Positions 41,316 through 50,755 of a DNA stretch of 64,000 nucleotides are shown here, piece after piece. The notes below the pieces were generated by a model, which worked only from the letters and a program-made list of their open reading frames with translations, was not told the origin of the DNA and did not search any database. Within the stretch, counting starts at the first letter, position 1. Each line of letters begins with the position of its first letter. Origin of the DNA: Alteribacter lacisalsi (GTDB lineage Bacteria; Bacillota; Bacilli; Bacillales; Salisediminibacteriaceae); NCBI RefSeq assembly GCF_003226345.1, contig NZ_PDOF01000001.1, positions 1,860,001 through 1,924,000 of the forward strand, written 5' to 3'. Both the position numbers and the translations under genes were made by a program.

Positions 41316-42400
41316 TAAGGGTCGTGGTCGACAGGCGGCCGTTTGTCCCTGATCAGCTTTCTGATGTGGATAATAAAGACTTTTGCCACAGCGAGAAGAG
41401 GTACAGCGACGATCAGTCCTAGGATTCCGGCCAGCTCGCCTCCTACTACCAATGCAAAAATAATCAGAACCGGGTGCATGTGAAGCGAACGTCCCACAAT
41501 GAGGGGGGCCAGCACATTCCCTTCGATCATCTGAACCACAAAGATCACTCCGATGACCAGAAATACCAGATTCACGTCCTCTGTGAGGGCCACAGCAACT
41601 GCCGGTACGGCACCGATGATTGGTCCGAAGTAAGGAATGATATTAGTCAGAGCGACAAACGCTGCGATCAGAGAGGCATATGGAAGGCCAATGAGCCAGA
41701 ATCCTGCAAAAGAGACTAGACCAACCCCAATACAGACTAGGAGCTGCCCCCTGATATAATTCCCAAGTGATTCATCCACATCCGTTATAAGCTGCTTTCC
41801 TTCCGCCCGCCACTTTTCCGGTGTAAAGTACCAGATTACTTTGTAGATGAGCCTGATGTCCTTCAGCAGATAAAAAACGATAAAGGGAATGACAATGATG
41901 AGAAACATTAAATCCCAGATAGTCCTTAGCAGATTCACAAGACCGAGGATGAGGTCAGCCGTAAGCGCTTCGCCCCGTTCAAGCCAGGCTTCCGCTTTTG
42001 CCTGAAAGTTATCGGGAAGCCAGGCTGTGCGTGTGTGAAAATCTGAAACCCATTCTCTATATGTGTTTGCCAGAACCGGCAGTTCTTCCAGCAGATCTTT
42101 TCCTTCGGCAATCAGGTAGGGGGTCGCTTTTACGACGGCGAGTAAAAACGCACCTGTAAACACACCAAAAATAAGCAGGATCGAATATGGGCGTCTAATC
42201 CCTTTGTAATCGAGCCATTCCACAGCAGGATGGAGAAGATATGTCAGAAACACAGCCACGATAAAGGGGAGCAGAATGCGCGCCGCTTTAAGCCAGAGAC
42301 CGCTCGTGGCTTCAAACATGATGTAAACAATTGCTGCAATCATCAAAACAAGGAGAATAATACCGAGCTGAAGCAGCCGGCGGACCAGTCCTTCTCTCAC
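41312..42400 (-). CDS. yrrI: AI-2E family transporter (YrrI)
   Basis: A 362-aa membrane protein with about eight helices. The AI-2E/PerM family pattern is seen: two N-terminal helices, ILLPFIVAVFLTYLLHPAVE, a long amphipathic central region (residues 90-160), then FIVFYLLKD and TNIIPYFGPIIGAVPAVAVA, and VGRSLHMHPVLIIFALVVGG. Family members are proposed exporters or Na+(Li+)/H+ antiporters (several in halophilic bacilli), so ion antiport is as likely as autoinducer export. The GTG at 42400 is chosen for its 8-nt distance from AGGAGG; three earlier in-frame codons overlap that site. Located upstream of alaS. Confidence 0.88.
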   Translation of the reverse strand: MREGLVRRLLQLGIILLVLMIAAIVYIMFEATSGLWLKAARILLPFIVAVFLTYLLHPAVEWLDYKGIRRPYSILLIFGVFTGAFLLAVVKATPYLIAEGKDLLEELPVLANTYREWVSDFHTRTAWLPDNFQAKAEAWLERGEALTADLILGLVNLLRTIWDLMFLIIVIPFIVFYLLKDIRLIYKVIWYFTPEKWRAEGKQLITDVDESLGNYIRGQLLVCIGVGLVSFAGFWLIGLPYASLIAAFVALTNIIPYFGPIIGAVPAVAVALTEDVNLVFLVIGVIFVVQMIEGNVLAPLIVGRSLHMHPVLIIFALVVGGELAGILGLIVAVPLLAVAKVFIIHIRKLIRDKRPPVDHDPY

Positions 42401-42495
42401 CACACCCACCTCCTGTTTCCTAGCGTGCGCTCTGATGGGATATTTTAACCAGAAAGCGGGGCAGGCAGTGCGTTAGTTAACTCATAGGTGTGCTT

Positions 42496-42615
42496 ATTAT
42501 TTCCTTACCGTTCTTATTATTTCCTAAGCGACCTTATTATTTCCTTCCCGTTCTTATTATTTCCTTATCGTCTTTGTGGCGGACTTATCGTCCTTAGCGC
42601 CAGTTTATCGTTCTT
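42496..42615. repeat. Six-unit tandem array of a 20-bp repeat
   Basis: Exactly 120 bp. On the minus strand the units align to AAGRACGRTAAGGAAATAAT. Units 3-6 (42496-42575) are close copies and the two distal units keep AAGRACGATAA but diverge in the second half. The period is strictly 20 bp, with no spacers, so it is not a CRISPR. It lies 96 bp upstream of the yrrI start and just downstream of the yrzQ-like gene terminator. Confidence 0.9.
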
Positions 42616-42634
42616 AACTCCCAAAATAAGCAAA

Positions 42635-42672
42635 ACCGGCCGGACGCCCATACAGGGAACCCGGCCGGCGGT
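42635..42672 (-). terminator. Terminator after the DUF3918-like gene
   Basis: GC-rich stem ACCGGCCGG / CCGGCC(GGC)GGT; on minus followed by TTTTGCTTATTTTG. Confidence 0.65.
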
Positions 42673-42681
42673 TCCGGCACC

Positions 42682-42702
42682 GCTGAGGAACAAAACCTCA
42701 GC
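42682..42702 (-). terminator. Second hairpin after the DUF3918-like gene
   Basis: Perfect stem GCTGAGG / CCTCAGC with a 7-nt loop, 7 nt past the stop codon. Confidence 0.5.
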
Positions 42703-42709
42703 ATTGCCG

Positions 42710-42907
42710 TTACGAGATAGCTCGTTTTACTCTTCTACGGTAACGCTTCATCTGGCGTTTGGTTGGCATAATATCGTCCAGGTCAAACTCCTCCAGAAAG
42801 TTCACGTTATCGATCCGCTTTTTCCAGCGTTTTTTTGTTTTTTTGTCCATCGTCATGGCATAATAGGCTGCCCCTGCACCGATGGCCATTAAACTGAGCG
42901 TTCTCAT
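42710..42907 (-). CDS. Small basic protein, DUF3918/YrzQ-like
   Basis: A 65-aa protein. One short hydrophobic N-terminal helix (MRTLSLMAIGAGAAYYA) is followed by a highly basic remainder (KKTKKRWKKRIDNVNFLEE ... KRQMKRYRRRVKRAIS). It resembles the DUF3918 proteins found at this place between yrrD and yrrI in bacilli. It might sit at the inner membrane face and bind nucleic acid or phospholipid; no evidence beyond composition. It follows the zinc-ribbon gene by 17 nt in the same operon. Confidence 0.7.
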   Translation of the reverse strand: MRTLSLMAIGAGAAYYAMTMDKKTKKRWKKRIDNVNFLEEFDLDDIMPTKRQMKRYRRRVKRAIS

Positions 42908-42924
42908 TCGTCTGTCACCACCAG

Positions 42925-43122
42925 TCAGAAGTCTGAATTGACACGACGTTCTTCTTCTGCAAAGAGGTCATCTAGGGAACTCAGTGTTCCGTCCGATTCC
43001 ACTTGATGCAGCGACAGCCTTCCATTAGACAGGGTCAGTTCGATAAAGCAGCCCCAGCAGTAAAACTGGTTCGCGCCAATCTTTCCGATATCCTTGCTTT
43101 TGCAGTTCGGGCAACGCATCAT
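42925..43122 (-). CDS. Small zinc-ribbon-like protein (YrzR-like)
   Basis: A 65-aa protein with MRCPNCKSKDIGKIGANQFYC followed by WGC: two CxxC knuckles (CPNC and CWGC) form a probable zinc ribbon. An acidic tail follows (LDDLFAEEERRV). Conserved small genes of this kind lie between yrrD and alaS in bacilli. It probably binds Zn structurally; the partner is unknown. The second ATG at 43119 is an alternative start. Confidence 0.75.
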   Translation of the reverse strand: MMRCPNCKSKDIGKIGANQFYCWGCFIELTLSNGRLSLHQVESDGTLSSLDDLFAEEERRVNSDF

Positions 43123-43142
43123 TTTGCTCTCCTCCAGACACT

Positions 43143-43616
43143 TTAACGGTACGTCCGTAGCACCAGCCGGTCTTTTTCAACCTTCAGCGGGACGGATGTT
43201 TTAAACACATGCCGCCCTTCAGAAAGGTCCGAAAAGAACCCGCAGGTCACTTCATACCCTACAATCGTGCCCGATTCATCGAGAAAATATACATCCTCCA
43301 GCAGTCCCGCGACGCTGCCATCGTCAATGGCCAGAAGCTTGCCGAACAGATGATTTCTGCCGTCATGAAACCGGTGATCTTCGCCATCGGAAGACGTCAG
43401 GTCCCCCTCTTTTTTTACAAAAAAGCCTGACATGTCCTTTCGGTCTATAGCTGAAAGAGCTAAAAACCTTCGGCGGCTCCACCAGCGGCGGCTCGTTACC
43501 CAGAACCCTGCGACTGCCCCGTCACTGTTCACGAAGATATCGCTGACCTGTCCGATCCGGCGGCCGTTCTCAAGAGAAAAGACGGGTGTTCCCCTGACCT
43601 TTTGAAATGTCCGCAA
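43143..43616 (-). CDS. yrrD: PRC-barrel protein YrrD
   Basis: A 157-aa protein with two PRC-barrel-like units: residues 1-75 (GTPVFSLENGRRIGQVSDIF, VAGFWVTSRRWWSRRRFLAL) and residues 85-150 (GKLLAIDDGSVAGLLEDVYF, GYEVTCGFFSDLSEG). It is the expected neighbour of recD2, with a 25-bp gap. No catalytic residues; role unknown. It is less acidic than the PRC protein at 19.6 kb and not a recent duplicate of it. Confidence 0.85.
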   Translation of the reverse strand: MRTFQKVRGTPVFSLENGRRIGQVSDIFVNSDGAVAGFWVTSRRWWSRRRFLALSAIDRKDMSGFFVKKEGDLTSSDGEDHRFHDGRNHLFGKLLAIDDGSVAGLLEDVYFLDESGTIVGYEVTCGFFSDLSEGRHVFKTSVPLKVEKDRLVLRTYR

Positions 43617-43641
43617 AGGGCATCACACCTTTCGAACACTC

Positions 43642-45948
43642 TTAGTCTTTGGCAACACCCGTCTTCTCATGCTGGTGAGTCCCTTCCATAAATGCCTGTT
43701 TAAGCTTATCGCAAAGCGTTGTATTCCTGACCAGGTCGTCATCCCTGCCTACAGCGTACTCCAATGCACGCCAGTCACCGCAGAGAAGCAGAAAGTCCTT
43801 TGCCCGCGTAACCCCGGTATAGATCAGGTTCTTTCTGAGCATCCGTGCGTAATTGCGGATTACCGGCATCACTACGATCGGAAACTCACTTCCCTGGGAT
43901 TTGTGGATCGAACAGCAGTAAGCGTGCGTTATCTGATTCAGATCACTCTTTGAATACGAAACCTCAATTCCGTCAAAGGAAATCACAATCATCGTTTCAT
44001 TCTGCTCTGTTTCCTTAGGCAGAAAGATCGCCACAATTTCACCCCGGTCCCCGTTGTACACATGTTCCTCCGGGTTATTCACGAGCTGAAGTACCATATC
44101 TCCATGGCGGTAAGCAACATCACCAAAGGCCACTTCACGCTTCTGCTCTTTCGAAGGATTGAACAGTTCCTGAAGCATCTGGTTGAGTGCCGTCACGCCG
44201 GCATCTCCTCTGTACATCGGGGCAAGCACCTGAATATCACGGGCGGTGTATCCACGCTCTACCGCCTTTTGACAGATCTGCCGGACCGCATCAGGCACCT
44301 GGAGCGGCCCGCAAGGGAAAAACCGCAAGTCGCTGCCGGCAGACTCCTCTGCCGACAGTTTCCGGCCCTCTTTTATATCGTGGGAAAACGTAATAATACT
44401 CGAGCCTTCCGCCTGCCTGAAAATGGCAGTCAGCTGGACAGCTGGTACAATCCCTGCTTCAAGGATGTCACTGAGGATCTGACCAGGCCCAACAGATGGG
44501 AGCTGGTCTTCATCACCCACAAACAGCACCTGCATGTCATCTGGTACCGCCTTTAACAGCTGATTGCAAAGCCATGTGTCCACCATGGACATTTCATCGA
44601 GAATGATCAGACTGCCTTCGAGCTGATGGTGTTCCCCGTATTCAAAATCATCCTGCGATCCTTTAAAGCCGAGCAGCCTGTGGATAGTGGATGCCGGCAG
44701 GCCTGTTGACTCGCTCATCCGTTTGGCGGCACGCCCGGTCGGAGCAGCAAGAATTACCGGGAACTGGGCGTCTTTTTTATAATCATCCGGATTGACCGAC
44801 AGGCCCTTGAGCCTGCCGTACACTTCCACAAGTCCGTTTATGACCGTCGTTTTCCCCGTTCCGGGACCGCCGGTCAAAACAGTCACACCAGAAGAAAGAG
44901 CGGTCCGGATCGCTTCTTTCTGGGAATCGGCATATTCGATTCCCAGCGACTCTTCCGTCTTTCCGAGCGCTTTTAAAAATTCCGATTCCGGAAATTCCTC
45001 AACAGATTTCCCTCTGCTGATGAGTCGGTGAAGGTTGGTGACGATCCCTTTTTCGGCAAAATACAGGGTCTTTAAGTACATTCGGTCTTCTTCGACCATC
45101 ACTTTCTGCTCTTCTCCCATTTCAATCATACAGGCCGCGATATCGTCCTCACTGACACGCTCGGGACCGGTTAACAGTCTCTGGGATTCAAGAATGACAT
45201 TCTGCGTCGGTGTATACACGTGTCCGCTATTCATGGACTGCTCCGTCAGAACGTAAAAAACAGCTGCTTTTATCCTGTCCGGGTGGCTGCCGGTGAGGCC
45301 CTGGTGCTGACCGATCGCATCCGCTTTGGCAAAACCGATTCCCTCCACATCTTCGATCATCTGGTAGGGATTTTCTTCCATAATACGCATAGCATCAAGC
45401 TTGTACGCCTGGTATACCTTCATCGCCAGCTGCAGACCGAAACCGTAATCGTACAGCTTTAACAGAACCTGCTCCACACCCTGTTCCTCAAGAAGTACTT
45501 TATAGATGCTGTCCGCTTTGTCCTGCTTCAGCCCGTCCACCCGCTCAAGTACGGCTTTATCAGCAAGAATCGCACTCAGGGCGTTATCCCCTAGCTCATC
45601 AACAATCTTTTCGGCCGTTTTAAGACCGATGCCTGGAAAGCGCTCGCTGGACAGGTAATGGACGATGCCCTGTTTAGTCTGGGGAACTTCCTTTCTCACC
45701 TGATCCGCCTTAAACTGTCGGCCAAAACGGGGGTGCTCCTTCATTTCGCCGTGAAAAAGGTAAGTCACATCCTGATCCGGTTTGGGCAGAATTCCCACAA
45801 CGGTCAATTCCCGCTCCGAAAGATCAAGGCTCGTGTCGATCACCTTGATCTTCGCAACGGTATACAGAGATTCTTCATTGTGGTAAATCAGATGAAGAAG
45901 CTCTCCTTTTACATGATTCGCCTGATTGGTCTCCTCTGTTCCGGTCAT
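43642..45948 (-). CDS. recD2: ATP-dependent 5'-3' DNA helicase RecD2 (YrrC)
   Basis: A 768-aa SF1B helicase. The N-terminal OB/HhH portion (SERFPGIGLKTAEKIVDELG) marks RecD2 as opposed to RecBCD-type RecD. Helicase motifs: I LTGGPGTGKTTVI, II LIILDEMSMVD, III LFVGDEDQLPSVGPGQIL, IV/V PMYRGDAGVTALN and VI LIYTGVTRAKDFLLL; the SH3-like HGDMVLQLVNN segment lies before motif VI. It limits mutation and supports fork progression in B. subtilis. It is downstream of yrrB and repeat R5. Confidence 0.96.
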   Translation of the reverse strand: MTGTEETNQANHVKGELLHLIYHNEESLYTVAKIKVIDTSLDLSERELTVVGILPKPDQDVTYLFHGEMKEHPRFGRQFKADQVRKEVPQTKQGIVHYLSSERFPGIGLKTAEKIVDELGDNALSAILADKAVLERVDGLKQDKADSIYKVLLEEQGVEQVLLKLYDYGFGLQLAMKVYQAYKLDAMRIMEENPYQMIEDVEGIGFAKADAIGQHQGLTGSHPDRIKAAVFYVLTEQSMNSGHVYTPTQNVILESQRLLTGPERVSEDDIAACMIEMGEEQKVMVEEDRMYLKTLYFAEKGIVTNLHRLISRGKSVEEFPESEFLKALGKTEESLGIEYADSQKEAIRTALSSGVTVLTGGPGTGKTTVINGLVEVYGRLKGLSVNPDDYKKDAQFPVILAAPTGRAAKRMSESTGLPASTIHRLLGFKGSQDDFEYGEHHQLEGSLIILDEMSMVDTWLCNQLLKAVPDDMQVLFVGDEDQLPSVGPGQILSDILEAGIVPAVQLTAIFRQAEGSSIITFSHDIKEGRKLSAEESAGSDLRFFPCGPLQVPDAVRQICQKAVERGYTARDIQVLAPMYRGDAGVTALNQMLQELFNPSKEQKREVAFGDVAYRHGDMVLQLVNNPEEHVYNGDRGEIVAIFLPKETEQNETMIVISFDGIEVSYSKSDLNQITHAYCCSIHKSQGSEFPIVVMPVIRNYARMLRKNLIYTGVTRAKDFLLLCGDWRALEYAVGRDDDLVRNTTLCDKLKQAFMEGTHQHEKTGVAKD

Positions 45949-46004
45949 GGCAAAACCGCCCTGTTATATATTGTAGATAATTATTATCTAAGCTTTTTCG
46001 TAAC

Positions 46005-46210
46005 GATTGTTGTTTTATTACGCTGCAGGCGGACGCCTTCCGCGGGCATCGCTTCAGCCTCCTCGGGAAAATTCCTGCTTCTTCCTCTTCCTGCATACCC
46101 TTCGAAGAGAAGTGCGTCGAAGCAACTCGCAGCTTATTCGTGAAGCATACGCTCATCGCTGGAGTCGCCACCTTCCGCTTCATAATTACTTGTTACGAAA
46201 AGCAATAATC
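46005..46210. repeat. Rearranged copy of the intergenic repeat (R5)
   Basis: It starts GATTGTTGTTTTATTACGCT as in the other copies and continues to the CCTCCTCGG block. The middle (about 46068-46155) is a different sequence replacing the CCCTGCGGGGTCTTC block. It then ends with CTGGAGTCGCCACCTTCCGC and an AGCAATAATC end. It lies between yrrB and recD2. Confidence 0.75.
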
Positions 46211-46229
46211 TATCCGAAAACATTTTTTA

Positions 46230-46889
46230 CTATTGCTTGAGCTGTTCTTCAATCTGGCGCTTGCCGTTATGACTCAATACGTGATCCGGCTGAATGGCAA
46301 GAGCCTTATCAAACATCTCGATCGCTTTTTCCCCCTGCTCCTTATAAGCATAGGCAACACCCAGGTTAAAGAAGCTGTCCGCATGGTGTGGATCAACTTT
46401 CAGGACGTCTTCAAACGCCTCCACAGCCTGATCGACCAGTTCGAGCTGTGCGAGGGTGAGGGCGTAGTAGAACAGTGCGTCTACGTCCTCGGGATTCAGT
46501 TCTGCCGAACGCTGAAGACTTGGCAGTGCGCGGGACATATCGCCCTTCTGATAGTAACTGAAGCCGAGCATGTAATAGACGTCTGCCTGCTGCAGTCCCT
46601 GTGCAAGGGCTGTCTGATAGGCGTCGATTGCTTTATCGAAATCGTCCTGGTTGAAAAAGATATTGCCTTTTCCGTAATGAGCTGCAGCCGTTTCCCCGTC
46701 AAGGGCAATCGCTTTGTTGAAAAATCGGAGCGCCTTGTCCTCTTCTTTTACTGCTGCCAGCAGATTACCGAAATTCGTATAGGCTACCGGATCCTGCGGG
46801 TTTTCCTCGATGGCTTCATTTAACAGTTTCGCTGCCGCCTCGAGATCACCTTCCTGCATTTCTTTTACTGCCAGTTGATTTTTATCCAT
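46230..46889 (-). CDS. yrrB: TPR-repeat protein YrrB
   Basis: A 219-aa soluble protein made of about six tetratricopeptide repeats of 34 residues (for example AYTNFGNLLAAVKEEDKALR, AHYGKGNIFFNQDDFDKAID, VYYMLGFSYYQKGDMSRALP, SFFNLGVAYAYKEQGEKAIE). It is a scaffold for protein-protein contact; YrrB has been suggested to bridge mnmA and neighbours, but partners are not established. The ATG at 46889 is taken because the TPR array starts right after it and AGGGAGAG lies upstream; the 41-residue extension looks random. Downstream of mnmA. Confidence 0.88.
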   Translation of the reverse strand: MDKNQLAVKEMQEGDLEAAAKLLNEAIEENPQDPVAYTNFGNLLAAVKEEDKALRFFNKAIALDGETAAAHYGKGNIFFNQDDFDKAIDAYQTALAQGLQQADVYYMLGFSYYQKGDMSRALPSLQRSAELNPEDVDALFYYALTLAQLELVDQAVEAFEDVLKVDPHHADSFFNLGVAYAYKEQGEKAIEMFDKALAIQPDHVLSHNGKRQIEEQLKQ

Positions 46890-47052
46890 TCGTGATGCAC
46901 TCTCCCTGAAAAATTGTCGATGTGTGCCGCTGCACACTAAAAAGATCCGGCAGGAAAGCATCGGAATGCATTCCTGCCTTTTATTTGCGGCATTTTTATT
47001 TTTTTTGACCATTAACGGCTTTTGCTACTGCAAAAGCTTTCCATAAACATTA

Positions 47053-48162
<1,110 letters not shown>

Positions 48163-49305
48163 TTATTTCACGAGTCGTGCGACGATCGCAGCGGTCCTCT
48201 CTGCTGCTGTTTTCACATCTTCTTCTGACAGGCCTTCTCCGAAGCTGAAACGAACAGCCGAGCGGCTTCGTTCCGGATCGTCCGTAAACATGGCACTCAG
48301 CACGTGGGAAGGCTCGATCGAACCGGCTGTGCATGCCGAACCGCTCGAAGCGGCAATCCCGGCGATGTCGAGATTGGTGAGCATTGACTCCACGTTTGCT
48401 CCTGGAAAGCTCACATTCAGAATGTGCGGCAGGGAATGTTCCCGGCTGCCGTTCACCTGAAAATCAAGTTCTTTCCGGGTAAAAATATCAATCATGATAT
48501 TGCAATACCGTTCGTATTGAGCAAACCGTTCTTCACGTTTATCAAGAGCCAGTTCCACAGCCCGCTTCATCCCCGCTGCTGCTGCCACGTTTTCTGTTCC
48601 CGCGCGGCGTTTCCGCTCCTGTTCGCCGCCGAAGAGACCAGGGCTTACAGTCAGGCCGTTCTGTATATAAAGAAAACCAATCCCTTTAGGACCGTTAATC
48701 TTGTGGGCCGAAACACTGAGCAGCTGAACACCCAGTTTCTTTACATCGATGTCTGCCAGGCCGAACGCCTGGACCGCATCGGAGTGGAAAACTGCCTGAT
48801 GGTCTTTCAGCAGTTCACCGATTTCTTCTATGGGCTGAACGGTGCCTGCCTCATTATTGCCATACATTACGGAAACAACAGTGGTATCTTCCCGCAGTGC
48901 TTCCTCAACCTGAACTGCCGTGATCCTTCCCTGCTCATCCACAGGGAGATAGGTCACGTCAAACCCGAGCGTTTCAAGATGTCTGAACGCATGGAGAATG
49001 CCGTGATGCTCCACACTGGTTGTGATCAGATGTCTGCCAAGGTCCTGGTTGGCTGTTGCATAACCGATGACAGCCAGATTGTCCGCTTCCGTTCCCCCGC
49101 TCGTAAAAACAATTTCATCAAATCTGGCGTTGATCGCATGGGCGATCGTTTCTCTGGATGCATCAAGCCCCCTTCTTGCCTCCCGTCCGAAATGATGAAT
49201 ACTGGACGGGTTTCCGAAAACATCTTCGTAATAAGGGCGCATCGCTTCTACTACTTCAGGTGCCACAGGAGATGTGGCTGCGTGATCCAGGTAAATCCGT
49301 TTCAA
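48163..49305 (-). CDS. yrvO: Cysteine desulfurase YrvO (IscS/NifS type)
   Basis: A 380-aa PLP enzyme. KRIYLDHAATSPVAPEVVEA begins the fold; VEHHGILHAF, HSDAVQAFG (Asp-Gln-type PLP contacts), SVSAHKINGPKGIGF (Schiff-base Lys) and ASSGSACTAG (catalytic Cys on the mobile loop) follow. It frees sulfur from cysteine. Directly upstream of mnmA, it is the dedicated sulfur donor for tRNA 2-thiolation in B. subtilis. TTG at 49305 is chosen with AGAGGTG 6 nt before; the 35-residue extension is not family-like. Confidence 0.95.
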   Translation of the reverse strand: MKRIYLDHAATSPVAPEVVEAMRPYYEDVFGNPSSIHHFGREARRGLDASRETIAHAINARFDEIVFTSGGTEADNLAVIGYATANQDLGRHLITTSVEHHGILHAFRHLETLGFDVTYLPVDEQGRITAVQVEEALREDTTVVSVMYGNNEAGTVQPIEEIGELLKDHQAVFHSDAVQAFGLADIDVKKLGVQLLSVSAHKINGPKGIGFLYIQNGLTVSPGLFGGEQERKRRAGTENVAAAAGMKRAVELALDKREERFAQYERYCNIMIDIFTRKELDFQVNGSREHSLPHILNVSFPGANVESMLTNLDIAGIAASSGSACTAGSIEPSHVLSAMFTDDPERSRSAVRFSFGEGLSEEDVKTAAERTAAIVARLVK

Positions 49306-49426
49306 TTCGTTCACCTCTTTATATAAGAAGGAAAGCCGTGGGAAGGTTCCTTGTGGACAGAACAAAAGTGAGGGCGCCTGTTTCCTGCGGGCCTCACTTA
49401 CTCGCGGCACATCCGTTCTTTTTCAG

Positions 49427-49846
49427 TCAAATATAAAACATATAGTATTCCTGATCGCCCTGGTCCTTGTAATTTGCCAGATCGTCCAGTGTAGTACTGT
49501 CAAGCACCTCTTTAACCGCATCACGGATCCTGATCCAGAGATCCCTTTTGGCCGGTTCCTCATCATCTACCACTTCCACCGGACTTATCGGCCCTTCCAG
49601 TACGCGGATGATATCTCCTGCGGTTATTTCCTTCGGCTCCTTTGCCAGCATGTAGCCTCCGTATGCTCCACGGACACTCTTTACAAGCTGGGCATTCCGA
49701 AGCGGCGCAATGAGTTGTTCAAGATAATGCTCGGATAGTTTATGATCTTTTGCAATCGACTTTAATGAAATCGGCCCTTCGCCGTACTTCTTGGCAAGAG
49801 CCATCATGATTGTCAGGCCGTATCTGCCTTTAGTGGATATTTTCAA
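49427..49846 (-). CDS. cymR: Cysteine metabolism repressor CymR (Rrf2 family)
   Basis: A 139-aa Rrf2-type regulator. MKISTKGRYGLTIMMALAKK, LSEHYLEQLIAPLRNAQLVK and VRGAYGGYMLAKEPKEITAG form the winged helix; ITAGDIIRVLEGPISPVEVV and DDEEPAKRDLWIRI make the dimer helix. The Fe-S cysteines of IscR are absent, as in CymR, which works as a complex with CysK sensing O-acetylserine. It represses cystine uptake and methionine-to-cysteine genes. The yczE-like gene upstream overlaps it by 17 bp; yrvO follows. Confidence 0.95.
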   Translation of the reverse strand: MKISTKGRYGLTIMMALAKKYGEGPISLKSIAKDHKLSEHYLEQLIAPLRNAQLVKSVRGAYGGYMLAKEPKEITAGDIIRVLEGPISPVEVVDDEEPAKRDLWIRIRDAVKEVLDSTTLDDLANYKDQGDQEYYMFYI

Positions 49847-50477
49847 CAGTGATCCCTCTTTCCATTCTTCGGTCCATCCAGCCCTGACAAAATGCCAGGC
49901 TCTTTCCTGTTACGTGCCCGATGGTCAGACTGAACAGGATCGTTCCAATAAATACCGGTCCCCCAAGGAACCAGCCGGCGCCAAGGACCGTCAGTTCCAT
50001 CAGACCTCTTACCCGGGAAACAGTCATCCCTGTCCTTTCAGACACGGCGAGCATAAAACTGTCCCTCGGTCCCGCCCCGCAGCGCGGGCATATATAAATA
50101 CCAATGCCGAATCCCATCATCAGAATTCCGGTAACAAGCATGGCGCTTTGTGGAGCGATCCCCGCAGGCGTACTGATAAGAAGCAGGTGAATATCAACAA
50201 ACACTCCGACCAGGACCATATTTAAATAGGCGCCGGTCTGAGGCCATTCCTTCGTTAACATCGTAGCCGTAATGAGCATAAAAAATCCCATAATAATCGT
50301 CCATGTTCCAATCGTCAGGCCAAACTGCATGTTCAGGCCGATATGAAGAACGTCCCATGGAGACGCGCCAAGATCGGCACGGATAATCAGGGCAATACCA
50401 AGACTCATTACCAATAAGCCGAGAACGTAGACCGCCCACCGGAATAGTAGCTGTTCTCTCGGGTAAAATCTCGTCAC
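49830..50477 (-). CDS. YczE/YitT-type membrane protein
   Basis: A 215-aa membrane protein of five helices. The hallmark LIIRADLGASPWDVLHIGL (about residues 32-50) and later CPRCGAGPRDSFMLAVSERT match the YczE/YyaS family of uncharacterised transporters. Its end overlaps the cymR start by 17 bp, so the two are translated together, and it could be linked to cysteine or sulfur physiology. This gene is not between rarA and cymR in B. subtilis. GTG at 50477 is chosen at 7 nt from GAGGAGA; the TTG at 50483 is too close to that site. Confidence 0.82.
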   Translation of the reverse strand: MTRFYPREQLLFRWAVYVLGLLVMSLGIALIIRADLGASPWDVLHIGLNMQFGLTIGTWTIIMGFFMLITATMLTKEWPQTGAYLNMVLVGVFVDIHLLLISTPAGIAPQSAMLVTGILMMGFGIGIYICPRCGAGPRDSFMLAVSERTGMTVSRVRGLMELTVLGAGWFLGGPVFIGTILFSLTIGHVTGKSLAFCQGWMDRRMERGITVENIH

Positions 50478-50755
50478 GGGCAATCTCCTCTGCTGTGTGT
50501 TTTCAAACTATTATACCGGCATCCGGTGTGCATCTGCGTGCAATCTGCCATTATTATAGCACATAAATGTTCAGCAAATCTCATTCGTGATATGATCAGA
50601 GTGTTCTTCTGCACACACTCAGCCATTAGCATTTTAACGGGGAAACGGACATAATGCAATGGTTTGGTTTCAGCTATGCTGTATAGCCTGACTCAGACAA
50701 AAACTCAGCTTAAATAGATAAAAATTGACAAACTATAAAAAGGAGGATACCTTCT

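Noticed and set aside
42496-42615. CRISPR array
   Set aside because: The 20-bp units are contiguous, with no unique spacers and no cas genes nearby.
46007-46240. Plus-strand frame inside repeat R5
   Set aside because: The frame is a by-product of the GC-rich repeat; equivalent frames occur in R2, R4 and R7.
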